NCBI GenBank assembly: GCA_013396655.1
Contig: WBMV01005072.1
Coordinates: forward strand, 946,686 to 1,010,685
DNA length: 64,000 nucleotides
Direction: 5' to 3'
Source: Campylorhamphus procurvoides
Taxonomy: Eukaryota; Chordata; Aves; Passeriformes; Dendrocolaptidae
Shown here: positions 24,801 through 38,940 of the stretch, one piece after another
How positions within the stretch are numbered: position 1 is the first letter of the stretch
How the letters are laid out: each line of letters opens with the position of its first letter
Made by a program: the position numbers and the translations under genes
The notes under the pieces: generated by a model
Seen by the model: the letters and a program-made list of their open reading frames with translations, nothing else
Database searches by the model: none
What the model was told of the DNA's origin: nothing

Positions 24801-27800
24801 AATAATCACTTCAGATGTGGAGTCCTTCCCACCTAATGCTGAATTTTCTAGGGTCTCTATATTATACTGTGGATAGACATGTTCTGCATCAGGATATTTG
24901 GAAAAGACCATTAGAGAAAACCCATATCATTTTATACTATGATGATAAGTGAGAATCAGTTAAGAACACTCTAGTCCTAATTTTCTTCTTAATGTTCCTC
25001 ACAGGATCTGTGATTTTTTTTTGGTTTTAATATATATATATATTTGCAGGATTTGACAAGCACAGAATTTTCTATGGACACGTAGGATGTTTTCAAAAAA
25101 AATAAATCTAGCAGATTTTTGACTAATTTTATTCTCATGAAGGGTTATCCCTGATCTGAATTATAATTTAGTTAAACTACAGTCTTCTGATATTTACAGA
25201 GATGCAGATAATAGATTGTTATTCCCCAGGGTATCACTCTGATGAAATTGTAAGTATATTTTTAATTTTTTTATTAGCTTACCCAGTATAACATTATTTT
25301 TACGTCAAAAATCTTCCTATATCTGAAGCTAGGTGACCCCCTAGCATCAGGCAATTTTGATAGTCCCATGCTTATGATGTAAAAATAATGTAACCTTCAT
25401 ACATTTATTAAAATTTTGTTACTGACCCTATCCCCTTAAACCATATGGAATATCTGTTTCACAGGCAAGAGCTGGCGTTTTTTATTGCTGCTTTGTGGTA
25501 TCAAATTTAACTTATGACTTAACATTGAGTGTTTAATGTGATATTTATGGAAGGATCAAGCCTTCACATTACTGTTACAGTGACTGGGTTCCAGAGAAAT
25601 CTTCTTTTAACAGCTTTCAGACAGTGAAGTCTGGCTTTTATAGCAATGTTCAAGTAGCTTGAATGGTGGCAACATCAGAGTTTTTGCAAAGATTAGATGA
25701 GCTTCATTGCAACCTGCCCTTGTCCACATTGCACTTTCCCTCTTAGAAATACTGAAGCTGCCCCTCACCACTGACTTGCTCAACAGACAAGTACTTTATT
25801 ACCACAATTAATTTCAGTATATGTTAATAGTTATTGTCCATCTCCTTCATCTCTTTTCTTTCTCATTCAACATTCAGAAGACAAGTATTCTGACCACTGT
25901 TAGGATCAAAATTGTGTCTCACCAAATCACCTTCCTCATCATCTGTTCTCCTTCTGTTTGAAATTTACAACTAGTTTTCAAGAAAAAAAAAAGAAAAAAA
26001 AAAGAAGAAGGTGAGAAATATCGTTAGGATGTTTAATGCAGTAGTGGCATGTAAGACTCATTTTTCAATGATCAAACTCTACCCATGATATTCAAGGAAT
26101 AAAGGACTTTATTGCTTATTCTTTTTTGAACTGAAAATTGCCTGATTTGATACACCTCTGGAATGTGTTGTGCAAGCAATATACAGCAAAACTTAGCCAT
26201 CTTTAGGACTTATTTTAATTTATCCTATCAGTTTACTCAACCATGTTTTTCTCCAGGATAACAGATTTATTTCATAAACAGGGCCCACTGCGCCACAACC
26301 TCTCCCCACCTTTGACTAGTAAATCTCTGCATTTATAGTCTCATAAAAGATCCTTTAATCATTTTAGAAAATAGCTTCATATTCTTATTATATTCAAATA
26401 AATGATTTTACCTCTTTTTAGATGAAAGGTTCTGCCATGGCTGTAACAGAAGCAGCTCACTGGTCCTCTTTAGTACTGCCCTTTATTGGATTCACTCACA
26501 TGTCCACACACAGTCACACAGCTGTTCTCACTCTTAGTTTTGTACATTAATAAAATTGAAAGTTATTTTAAAGTTTAAATCAAAATTATTTTTAGTATAA
26601 ATTGTATGCACAGAATTCTGTGATTCTCCATGACATCTTTTCATTGAGCATTAGCATAACAAAGCAGAATAAAAGCAGCTGGAAGAGAATGGTTAAGAAT
26701 CTCCTTGCTGAAAAATTTGAAATGAGGCATCTGTAGATCCCGTAGACATGAAAGAGACATTTTCTTCTGCAGATGTTAAAATTACTTTTGACAAGAAGAG
26801 GGATGACAAGACCAGAGTACCAGTCTTTTCCAAGGTGGAAGCAGGCAAGTTTCATATTTTGTAATTCTGCAATGGCATTTTATATTTGTTACCATCTTAC
26901 TCTTAACTACTGCAAAGCTCATAGGGATGACTTTTATATTTCTAAGGAGTCTACAGCAGGAAAAGATATCTCATCTTTGAGTTCTAAGTGCAAAAGTCTT
27001 CTTGTTTTCTCAGCAGCTATGTTCAGACTTGCAAAGTTTTAAAATGTTAATACAATCCCCTCAGTTGAGCACCCCTAGTGGCAGACTATGATAAATAGGG
27101 AATCAATAAACAACTTTGATTTGGTTTCAGACCTTTAGGACAATATTTAGAAGACCTTCAGGAAAATGTTTTTCTCCAGGTGTGGATTTTTTTTCTTTTT
27201 TATTCATGGGATATATCTCAGATAAGTTTTATGAAAACTACGTCCACAATCAAAATATGATTTTCCTGTCATTTTGTATTGTATTGAATACATGTTGTAA
27301 AATGCCTCTATAATGCACAAGGTCTTAGTTTTATAACCAAGTGACCTTCAGGGGACCAATATACGAACAATGGATTTGTTGCATGACAGGTGTTTAAGAT
27401 AGCCAGTGAATATTATCCTTGAGCAACGGTTATCTTAGACGTATGATAAACTGTATATTTTTATTGGTTTATTATGCATATAGAGCTATGATTACACTTT
27501 GGTGTATGCAAGTCCTATAAATATGCTAAAATGAATATGCTATTTAAATGAATAAATGCATTTTTTGCAATTGCAAGCAAACCTATTACTAGAGACAGTT
27601 TATAAATACTGAGGAGTATGTGAGCTTGGATTTAAGGCGAAAGTAATACTGAAGAGCTCAATCGAACATTGTTCTTTCCCAATTTCAAGTGCCTATTCTT
27701 TGCTCCCATTTTTACTGATCTATTTTCTATAATGAGTCAACTTTAGTGTCACCTGAAGGTTAAACCTTACATCTCTAATATAATTAACAAAAAAAACCAA

Positions 27801-29384
27801 CTTTGTAATACATTTTTTTGTCTCTTGTACGTCTGCATTGAAGCTTGACACATCATTTTAGAGTGCAGGTTTTTCAGGTGACCAATCAAAAATAAGGTAA
27901 GCGAAAGCTTATTAAATGCTTCTGATGAATTTTGTATTTGTAAATTACAGAAATTCAAGAGTATAGCCGAGAGATTGCTGTACATCCAGGCGAGCTTATA
28001 TCAAACCATAGTTTTCTAAGCAGTAAGTAGAAAGAAAATAACCTAATTTGTTCACCTGGAATAGCTGAGTACTTGTAAGGCAAGTGGGAAATGGTTTTTC
28101 TATGGCTCCAGCATAAGCAAGAACCTCTTTGAAAGCAGAATTTCCTCTTCCTCTATAAAATATTTTGCGTGCATGCAGTTAGTTTAAACACCTCAGTATC
28201 TTATTTGAGAACATCTTGGGGGGACAGATGATGATAAGAAAGCAAGCAGGAATATGGCAGAAAGTCGACAGGGAAATAGTGTAGTTTTGATGAACTATGG
28301 CATTTCTGGCAGTATAGACTTGTGCCTGATGTCAGCCCTTTGCTTTCTCCCATTCATAAGCACTGCTGGGTGCATAGTGCAGATAAGTTTACTTCTGTGC
28401 AGAGGGGAGAATATTAAATGAATGTGAAGAAAACATGCTCCATGGAAGAGAGATTTCACTCTTTTTCCAACTAACCTACTCAGTAAAAAGGATATAGAAA
28501 TGTCCAAATGTAACATTTTAAGAATTGAGTTCCAGGCTGTATAAAATAGGATCTCTGCTAGCTTGGACTTACAGGAGCTTTCTCATCCTGAGACTCTGGT
28601 TCCCAGACAACATATCCTGCTGTGTTAATGCAAACTGAAATCAGTGGCAGTTTAATTTGATGTGACAGACTGTAACCTATGATGGCTAAGGAATGGACAA
28701 TTTGAGATGCCTCTGTGAGGGAATGGCCACCTCTGGTCTAAAGTGCAGAATGGACAGGTGAAGGCAATTGCTGTCACTATCCATCACAGGGAAACCTCAG
28801 AAGGGCTTGAACCTTTATAGTGAATGAATGAAAAAAAAAAAAAAAGAGGTCTTTGACCTAGGCTACAGTGAACTTTCTTAGAATTTTGTTGAATTTAGCA
28901 TTATATGAGAAAAGGAAAGCACACATCCCATGATGTATCCTGTACTAGTTTATTTCTTTTTTCCTTCACAGACCATTAACTTAAGGTTTCAGCCATGTGA
29001 GATTTCATATCAAGACTCTTTGTAAGAAAATACAAAGGAGATCACAAAGTGTAATGTGTTACTTACAGAAAGAAAGTGTAGTTCAATTTACTGGTCCTAC
29101 AAAGTACAATTTAAAGTTCAAAGCATCTTTTCCAGAGCTTTTAGGACTTTAGTAGAAAGAAAAGCCGTGCCAGGTGGTTTTAATTTGTAATTAACTGAGG
29201 TCTCTGCATGTTCGAAAAGAGAAAGACACACCATAGGTATGATTTAAATAAGAGGTGACCATGTTTCCCTTTCCAATAAAACTTGTCTGCCTGATCCATA
29301 ATATATTTTTATCTTTCCTCTGCATAATAGAAAACAGTGTTTCAGAGATTAACAAACTGAATCACCACAGACAAGGAGTAAATA
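21871..29384. other. AT-rich unique DNA, no gene seen
   Basis: No exon or transposon was identified with confidence. There is an imperfect 25-bp direct repeat around TGCTAGACATAACTTGCTAG and TGCTAGACAAAACCTGTTAG (about 24070-24150), a (TA)7 tract near 25030-25043, an A-rich AAG tract at 25981-26010 and an A-run near 28831-28845. A 96-codon frame (22008-22298) shows no recognisable domain. Confidence 0.55.
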
Positions 29385-29572
29385 TTTATTTGTACCTAAC
29401 ATTTATACAACACTCCTCATTCACAATGTAAAAATATTTTGTGAAATAAGCATTACTACTCTGATGCTATGAAATGAAACAAAATACTTATTTGTTCACT
29501 ATAATGGAAATAAATAATGGAGCTCAGGTCCTCTGATTTCCTGTCCAATCTCTACACACTGAAGGCTTCAGC
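29385..29572 (+). mobile_element. Probable MIR/L2-like retroposon remnant
   Basis: The order of motifs fits the 3' part of old amniote MIR/L2-type elements. A TTTATACAACAC..CTCATTCACAATG segment comes first, then an AAATAAGCATTACTACTC segment, then GAGCTCAGGTCCTCTGATTTC followed by TGTCCAATCTCTACAC. All are diverged. The assignment rests on recall of the family pattern, not an alignment. Confidence 0.45.
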
Positions 29573-32500
29573 TATTTTTATATGCTATTAATATTTTTTA
29601 TTACATCCTGACATCCAACAGAGGTTTGTGTCCCAGCTTTCTGGCTTCAATAGAAACACATAAGGTAAAAGTCAAATCATTTTACACTGAACAGTTTAAA
29701 AAGCATACTAATGCCAACTTAATATATAGATGTAAACTTTATACATGGACAAGGCTAAATATCCATGATAAGATCAATATTTGATGTGATGATTAAAAAT
29801 ATTCAGATAAGTAAGATGACTTTTAAATGTGAAAATATCTCATTAAAGAGATTTGGGTCACCAATTTGATATTTATGGTCTTGCTAATAGTGAGAAATAT
29901 CTGGTTCCATTGTTCTTAAGTACTGGAAAACATATGCTACATTTTGTATTTTGTGCAAATTGTCCTTTGTTCTTTCTTCTGATTCAGAGTGATTACTTTT
30001 TTATTTTCACCCTCTCTTGTACTAACTCTTGATATCCAAACCACATGAGACATTAACTATTTTTGATAAAGCAAAAATGTAGCAAATTAACATATTCAGA
30101 AATGAACCATAATTTAACCAGACTCTGGGGTCAAATTCAGTTTTAATATCACTGGATATGCTGTCCTGAGATTTATGTCAAATTTATCCCCATTCTAAAG
30201 AAGAGACAGTCCAAAACATAGAATTTTATAATGTGACACCAATGAAATAAAAGGCAAACAAGTTATTTTACTGCACATTAAATAATTAACACCTGGAATA
30301 AATAAGCAAAAACACAAATAAACAGAAAAAGAAGCATAAGAATAACAAATGCATTACACAAGCTATTATAATGTATAAGTTGATTTTAAACTTAGGAAGG
30401 CATCAGTCTTTTGGAAACATGTAGTGCCCTTCCGAAAAATAAGTGAAGAAAAGCCAAAATATGGCACCGCTATGCCCAAAGGGGAAGGTTTGCAAAAGCC
30501 AACCACCCTTCCCTCAATCCTTCCAGCCTGACTGCATTTTGGCTTTTGAAATTTCTGTCACACTTCCTTCTGCTTTCCCCTTTTTGTTTGTTTCCTCACC
30601 TGTTTCTTTAGGTATGTCAAAATGTTGAGCTCTAACAGACTCTAAAAGTAAAGTCACCCTCTTAGCTCACTCCTAAACCTAAACCTAGTGTGTTAAAAAG
30701 AAACAAAAAGAGGGGGGCAGGGGAGGGGGAGAAGTGTTGAGTGTTGTTTTGACCTCTGTTTTTTAAAGGGCTTTAGAGGCCTTTCTTCCTCTAGCAAAGT
30801 TAAAACACAAAACTTGAAAAAGATTAATGCCTAAAATGTCTCCATAATAACCCTGTGTTTTGAGATGTTGTTAAGAATGTGGCAAGTCTCGTGTTCTGTG
30901 AATATTTCTCATAACTTGGCTGGTCTTTATTGACAATATTTGTCCAGACTGGACAAGAGGAGAGCTCTATATTTTAGTTTTACATCCCATTTTTATTATA
31001 AAATCACTGTGATCCCATCTCAAAAACTTGCTGTGGATACTGGGCTTTCCACCGTATGAATAGGTGTTTCTATCCGCTCACAGCTAAGCCCCACAGAGAT
31101 AAATTTCTAGTTATAGCAGCATGATGCCACTTCTGAGCTACTTACCTCTGCATTAGTAAGAACCAACTGTTTTGGCACAATATAACATCACTGTACGTAC
31201 AGTGCTTCTGGTTCCTGGACTAAGTATTACTTTCAAGATATTTACTCAAAGTAGACATGTCCCGGATGACTTTGAGTAGATCACAAAGCTACTACAGCAA
31301 GAATAAAAGGCCTGGGAAAAACTTCAGTCTAACTAGATAATCTGTGACATCTACATAAATGCTGCATTGGATGCAATGCAACTAAATCTTTTCATTCTTT
31401 TCCATTTATCATCATGTTAATCCCTTCTTATATGTGCTGTATGGCATTAATGACCATAAAAGGAGAAAGACTGAGTCTGTTCAACCAGAACCTCTGTTTC
31501 CTCTGCATGTACAGAGCAATAAACACTGTGCTAGTGTGGACCTTTGATTGGGCAGATTGTGAATAGATGGAACCAGAGTATTTGTTGCTGAATGTCCTAC
31601 CCCACATTAAGGGCCTGCTGGGGCACTGAACGTGCATATTTACACACCAAAGCTATGGCATCCACATACGCAGGGAATAAAATCTGTTTTCAGCCCTGGT
31701 TTTCCTGAAGACATGCCAAGCCCTCAGCTGAGTCCTGGCAGTGAGCAAACTAAAGTACCAAACTTACTGCAACACAACAGAACTAATTCATAATGCTACA
31801 GTAAGTGAATCCTGTCATGATGCTAAACCTTGAGTAAAGAAGAAGATACAAGGCATCTGCTATTATTTTCAAGACTGCCTGACATCTCCCCTTGTTGTAA
31901 AACAATACACAGTCACTGTTTGTAGGGGAAATACGAACAAGTGGAAACAAGACCTCAGGAGAGCCTGCTGCGACTGGACTGTGGAGGTTTTCTTGTGCTT
32001 AAAAGGTTGTAAAACAAGTCACAACTGCTCTGTTGAGGCCAAAATGGCGTTTTCTCTCTTTGTTCTGATACCACAGGCCGCAGAGATGATCTCCATTCCT
32101 TCTGTGCTCACTAAACCGTCTGTAAAGCATTAGGGCATCAAATAAGTCTGAGACAAGTGTCAAACACAATTTCTTACCAAGCACTTGTTGATCCCAGACA
32201 AATATTAAAGAAGAGTCTTAGACTCTAATGTCTATATACTAGTCTCTAAAAACTATTCTGAGTAAGCATTTAACTAATTTTGTATACTAAGGATGTGATC
32301 ATTTGAAATTTAACTGGACTTTGTCTATGTTATGGTCATTAGTGAAGTTTATTTTAATGGAAAAATACATTGCTGAGAAGGCAATAAATATCAGTTTTAT
32401 TTGTGCCTCTGCTCTTGTAAATTGATATACCTATCTATAATTTTCTCCTGGTATTATTTGTCACAGCAGCTGGAATAAACAATTTACTCCTAGATTATGG

Positions 32501-35500
32501 TGTTTTTACTTTTTTTCAGACAGACCATGATATAAACGGTGGAACACATAACACGTTGCACATAACTGATATTTTTTTGCTCAGAAGATTTGTCAATGAA
32601 ATTGCAAAAAAAAATGGGGTTGACTAAAGCTAAACTTATTTGTCCTCTCATATTTTCCTCATATGCAAAACAAAAATCAAAATCTGTTCCATTTGGACAA
32701 AATGTTCTACTCAGTCTATTTATTTATTTATTTCTCTGTGCATCTGTTGATTTTTGTTCAGCACCATATTAAAAAACTCATATGACAATGAATGATTATG
32801 CTAAAAACATAGCAAATAGTTTGCTGTCATTCCTTTATCCCCTTGTCAGAGTATTGGGAAGGTCAGGAGTGGATAGGAGGATCCACTCCGGTGCCTTTCT
32901 TAGTCTGAAGCAATGTAAATCCACATGCAGAATATTGGATGTGTTTTCTTCAGTCCCTTTCACTGGAGATATTCCAGTTCAAAGATATATTCATTCTGTA
33001 ATTATTTAACTTGAAAGTTGGGACATTTACTGTTTTTTTTTACACAGCTGTGACTTGTAAAACTACCAGGACACAGGCACTTTTTCATGATTCTTTGCCA
33101 TTAACAAGTTAACATGATCCTTAGCACAATGTGGGCCTGTGGCAACTGATGACCTCCAGACAATTTCAAGGCATCAGTGGGATTAGAACTGAGATCTTTC
33201 CCAGTGAAAATATTAGGTTTTGCCACCAATTTTTCTGAACACAATTTAACCATGAGTAGACAAGATACTGTCTTTTGTTTGAGATCTGTTTGAGATCTGT
33301 TTTGACTACCAAAATTCTTCTAAATGTGGAGAATGCCACATCCACATGCCCAATCAAGCCAAAGGAGAAAAATGGCCAAATTTTAGACACCTCAATTTTG
33401 CCTGCATCTCTTGTAAAGAGGAGGCAGAAGAAAACTCAATTTTGTGAAGGGTTAAAACAAATATAGAGAACACGGAGCAGTTGAGATAATGCCCTGAACA
33501 ATTTAATTTACATGTGGGCAGTTGTGCTCATAACGTTTACAGAGCATTCCCTCATTATTATTTTTTTAATCTGTCTGAGGATGAGAAGATTGTGTGTACT
33601 GTATTAGATATCCTACATCCTCTGTACACTTGTAATGCAGAGCTTGAAAGTAACAGCCACCAATCACTCATCAGAACCATTAGCCCTGTGTGACAAGACC
33701 ATAAATATACTTGTTTGGAGATAGATATACCCTTTCAGTTCCTAAAGCATATCAATAAAAACTGCCTCTAACACTGTAAGCCCATGTTCACAGAAAAAAG
33801 GGCTGATAAGCATAGAAATGTAGTGGAATAAACGTGCCAGTGAGAGTCTGTGAAGCTTCCATATATACTTTTGCCGGTTGTTGCCTTGACTTCGTTAATG
33901 GCAATGGATTGTTTCTAATGCTTTTCCTGAGCCTTGCCATAGACTTGCAGGTAAGGTAGAATAAATATGCCTCAAACCACTGTCACAAAAGAGTCCTTTA
34001 GGAAGGAGAAGCCATTGATTCTGTTATGGTTTCATTATGTTGACACTGATCAGAAAAGCAAGTACTGCCTGAGTTCAGTGATGCTCTCACCTTTAGATAC
34101 AAACCAGTGCATAATTCCCATGAAGGTATGTATTGCTCTAGAGAGCAAGGCATAATATATAAAGAATCTACTTGTAAAAAAAAAAAGAAAAGCAAAAAAG
34201 TAAAGCTTTTGAATTGAAGATTGCTTTTGTCCTAATAAAATAATTACACACATTATTTAGTCATATTTCTTCAAGAAATATGTACTGTAAAATTCTTGGA
34301 GGTTACTTGAATAAATGGAGAGGGAAAGTTTTGCGAAAGTGGAAAAGAGAGTTGTTAACTATTTTCATTATTTCCAATTGAAATTAAAATTAATTTTATA
34401 GTAAGCATTTCAATTGTCAGAAATATTTACAACTTTTAGCAGCATTATGTGATACTTTAGAGACCAACAAGTGGTAGAAGGTTAAGGTTTGATTTAAGCA
34501 AGCGTTATGGTGTCAAAGTCATCTTGGTATCTGGATCTCAGTGTTTAGTGAAAACATGCATGACATGCTTTTTCTCAGGTATTGCATTTAGAGTTCTGGT
34601 GAAAACAAAACCAACTAAACTCTTCCTCTTATTGAACAGGCAAAGTGGAAGAAAGAAAAGTTGTGTCTCCGTCATCATAATTTTCTAAATGCAGAAGCAT
34701 CTTGTCCATCATAAATGACGTGTCATGTCCAAGGAAATAATAAGTTCTGATTTTGGTGGGTAGCAATTATGACATCGAATACTAAATAATAATTCTAAAA
34801 GGGGCACATCAATGTTATTTTAATCACATTATCTTATTAAACTATGAATTTTTCAACCAATTTAATTTTCAATTTAGTAAAAACAATGATTTCTATCACT
34901 ACCTGATAGAGTCATTGATGTTAAGAAGATAATTATGATATAGCTGTTATTGGTTATATACTGCTTTGAAACTAGCTTGAAATTTCATAACATATTTCAA
35001 TGCCATGAATAACACTTAATTTTTAAGTTGTTGGAGTAATAATGTTTTTTGGTGGTTTATTTTCATCTAAATTGTATCTGCAGTGGGGAAAAGTGAAGCA
35101 GCAACACTCACTGCAATCCAAAGTGACATGCTTATAAAAATGGGTCTAAATTGCAAAATTTAAAATCTCTTCTTACCAATCAGAGCATGTTGATTGAGAG
35201 TCATCCAACATTTGTAAATGCAGAAGATGGAAGAGTACTACACTGCGAACATTGAAGAAAACTGCTAGTTTTAAAAGCTTCAAAAGGACATATTCAAAGA
35301 CAATAGGGTGGAAGAAATTTTGGATTGCAAGTTCAGAAGCAGGTAAGTTTTACTGCTACATAGAAATTTTCTAGTTTATTTTTGACTGAAAGCTTAAGAT
35401 CTTAAACACTTAACACTGATCTTAATCTATAATTGATTGGAAACAATACCTAATCTTTGAATGGGAAAAACAAGGGCCCAGGAGGGCTTAGATTACTGCT

Positions 35501-38500
35501 GTATCATTTTTCCCTCTACTTGCAGTGTTTCAGTCAAATAATTTCAGATGTCCAAACAGAAAGTCCATGTTGACTTCATAGCTGCATGAGATTGCCTTTC
35601 ACGTTTCTCCTGTTTAAACTTTCTCCTGCATTTCAAACAGGGTAAGATCTTTCCTCTTTGATCTGACAGATAAATAAGCACATAAAGCAACAGTGATTAT
35701 AAGCCTCATTTATCATGACAATAGTTTGCATTTAGTATTATAAAGACTCTTTAAAAATTAAACTAACCTTTTTTATTTCAATTTCTGTACATTTTTGTCC
35801 CTTACTTTTCACTCACAAATTCCTATCAAACTTTTAGAAAGAAATATTAAAGTTCACCACAGACAAATTGGTTGAAAAAGATCAGAGATACAGATCCATT
35901 GCTAATATAACCTGTTGAGTAGACACAACTGTATTTTCTGTTTCTAGAGGAACAAACTTTATTTCCTATCCTTCTACTCAAAACTTTTACTTCCTTTTTT
36001 CAGACTATGTAGCCACGGGTAGAGGTACTGAAGCATTTGTTGGTTCTACATATTCCTATTGCTTTCTGAAACACAAACATTTTATTTTGTCATTGTTCCT
36101 CCCAACAACAAAAAATGTTGTTTCTGTCCCTTGCAATCACTGGTATTATTGAATGACCTTCTTTGCATCAGAAACATCTCCCTTCTATTAGAGCACACAG
36201 CTGTGAAACCCAAGCACTGACATTTAAAACATGTTAATGTAGGGTGGAGTGAAGCATGATTTTATCCTAAACCACTGAAGTCCAATTTTAATCTGATTTA
36301 GAGTATTGAATGTGATTAAAACTGATTATAAATGAGAAGCTTCTATTTAATTCAATCCAAAATTTTAACCTCTACTAAACAGGATTTGTATTTTTCAACA
36401 ATTCCTCTTTTTAAACTGTCTTGCACATGTTTGGTTGTGCAGAGAAGGAAAAAAAACACTGAGGTTGCTCTTTGGATAAGAACTTTATGTTCAGAGATGT
36501 CATATGCTCGTTTTACATATAGCCCACATAGATATTTATGAGACTTGATTTTTCTCTTTTTCTTGCTCTTTGTCATAGGAGGAAATAAAAGCCAAGGGTA
36601 AAAGGGATCAAGCTGACACTATTTTTAGCAGTTTGTAAATGGTTTGGAAACAGGTTGTCTTTTCTGTGCTCAGGGCCGTGGAAAAGACCCATTGTCTTGT
36701 TGGGGCTCGCTTGTTCCAAGGGCTGCCCTGAGCAGAATACGAGCTGACTATACCTTAGTGGACTACCAGAAAAACAGAACAGAAGTCTAGCTTGCCTTTC
36801 TCTGTCACTTATTTTCTTTCATGAAATGAAATTACAATTCACTGAATCCCTCAGTTGCTTCCTAACTCCAATAAACGAATTCTGAAGTCACTCAAATTCT
36901 TTATTTTCTCTTTTTATTTTCAACCAATTTTGACCCCCATGAAATACATAATCTCTTCAAAAATAGTAGCTCAAAATTCAGAACAGCAACCTCATTTGTT
37001 AGAGAAAGCATGATACTTCCTTTGGATTTTCTGCCACTTTTGCTTTCAGTAGTTGATCCTCTGACTTTATCCTTTATGCCAGCAGTTGCAGACACTTAGA
37101 TCTCTGCTACCTACTCTCAGCATTCCCAAAGCAAAGCCCAGGCTGTTGCTCAGAATAAATTTTACTATAGAGTTTGTACACTATAATTCAGTGTTTGTTC
37201 AGGTGAGGGTTTTTTTCATAATCTTATCTATTGACCAGAATCCAGATTTTTCTGAAGATTCGGTTGCATCTTTGTTCTGGCTTTGAAGTTGGTAAATCTT
37301 TCACTAATATCATCATATAATCTTTGAAGATTAAAGGGCAAAGGATCAGCAAAATAAAGTGAATTATATGAGGGTTTCAATATGAAAATTAATTATATAT
37401 TCACTACTGCTATTTGAATATATATATATATAAAACTCTAGCAAAACACATTTCTGTGTTTAGAAATACAATGGATAAATCAGGCATGAGTTGGCAGGTG
37501 CCTGGTAAGCCTGGGGGATGTAGTTGTTAAAAATATCTCCAATAATTGCCTTAGACCCCCATAAGGGGACATTCTTTATATGTGTTGCCCCTTAGAGAGA
37601 TTCACATGTTCATACCCAGCTGGAAGCTACAGTCATCATCCATGGCTGACTACTTCCCAGGTATAATAAATACCTGTTCAATTTTCATTCCATGGAAAGC
37701 AGGTGCATCTCAGATATCTGGTGCTTCTGTTTGGAGGCAGATGAATCAATAAGACAGTGCCTCTTGGGCAAGTAACTATTGTGACCTGCTTGAAAAGGAG
37801 GTCACTGTCAAGGGTGCCTCCAAGGCATAGTCTGTTCAGCCAGCATGCACACCAGCTTCAGAAGGTGGCATGGCAGGTTTGTTTTAAAAGGAGCTACTAG
37901 GCATGTAACTGGACTCAGGACTGCAGGGAGGAAACATGTTCAGGCAACCAGTCAAGTCAGTCTGTCTTAAAGGTCACAGAAGATCTGTAATAACAAAGAC
38001 CTCATTGCCAAACTGTATATTTCCTTTTAATTTTTCTCCCTTATTTATTTTTTCTGCTTTAGACTTTCTTCTGACTGCTTCACAATCTTTTCCCCATAGT
38101 GAATCACATCCTGAGCTTAGATAACCTCAAGTAGATTCCCTGTGAGAAAGCTACAATTTTCTACGGACTAAATCTACTCTTTCTTCAGTGCATGGTGCAG
38201 AAGGGGTCCCAGCCCCAGTGCCACTGGGACAACCTCCAAGCTAATTGCTCAATGCTGGGGTTCTCTGCCGCTCAAGTCTCCAGCAGAAGAACAGAGCACA
38301 CCAAAACTCAGGGCATTTCCCTCTTTCTTCCATACAGTTAAATGGGGTGTCTGGGGACAGCAGGTTGGCAGAGGGTTATATAAATTGGTGCTGTGACAAG
38401 GACTCCCCTACATCTGACTCGAAGTCTATATTTTCTCATTTAATTACCAAAAGTAGAACAGAGGGATTAGCATAAGAGTAGAGTTACAATTTACTTTTGA

Positions 38501-38853
38501 CAAAGTCAGGGTTAAGAAGCATAAGATATGACATGATTCTCCTTGGTAGGTGGCAAACTGACATTTTACATCATAGAATCAGTAACAACATTGCATTAAA
38601 CTTATTCTTCTGGTGGAAGAGTTACCATGTCTACACCCAGTGAAAAGCAGAGCAGCCACTTTCAAAACTTAGAATAATTTAAAACTATGTTTTGTTGCTT
38701 TATGATGCATGTAGCCCAGTGCCTTTTATTCACTCTTGCTCAATGATCAGGAGTGACAGTCCCTCTGCAGCTGAACTCTCATTGTTTATATACCAGACCA
38801 GCAGAAGAGTTCATGGATCCTAACTGTATCCTAAGTCCATTAAGAAAAAAGTT

Positions 38854-38872
38854 ATTATATTATTAATATAAT
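38854..38872. repeat. AT-only inverted repeat
   Basis: ATTATATTA and its complement TAATATAAT flank a single T, followed by a short (TA)n run. It is probably slippage-prone simple sequence. Confidence 0.6.
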
Positions 38873-38901
38873 ATATATATAAATAAAATAATGTCTGAGG
38901 G

Positions 38902-38940
38902 GAAAAAAACCAAACCAAACCAAAACAAAAAAACCCCACC
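38902..38940. repeat. A/C-rich low-complexity tract
   Basis: A7 is followed by repeated CCAAA units and then A7CCCCACC. It is one of several tracts in the window with the same A-run-then-C-run pattern. Confidence 0.65.

Noticed and set aside
30672..30687. CCTAAACCTAAACCTAG resembling a telomere repeat
   Set aside because: Only two units, and the unit is not the vertebrate CCCTAA; coincidence is likely.
38568..38590. CATAGAATCA near 38573 and GAATCATAGAG near 39100 as CR1 ends
   Set aside because: Only about 10 bases agree and the neighbouring CR1 body is absent.
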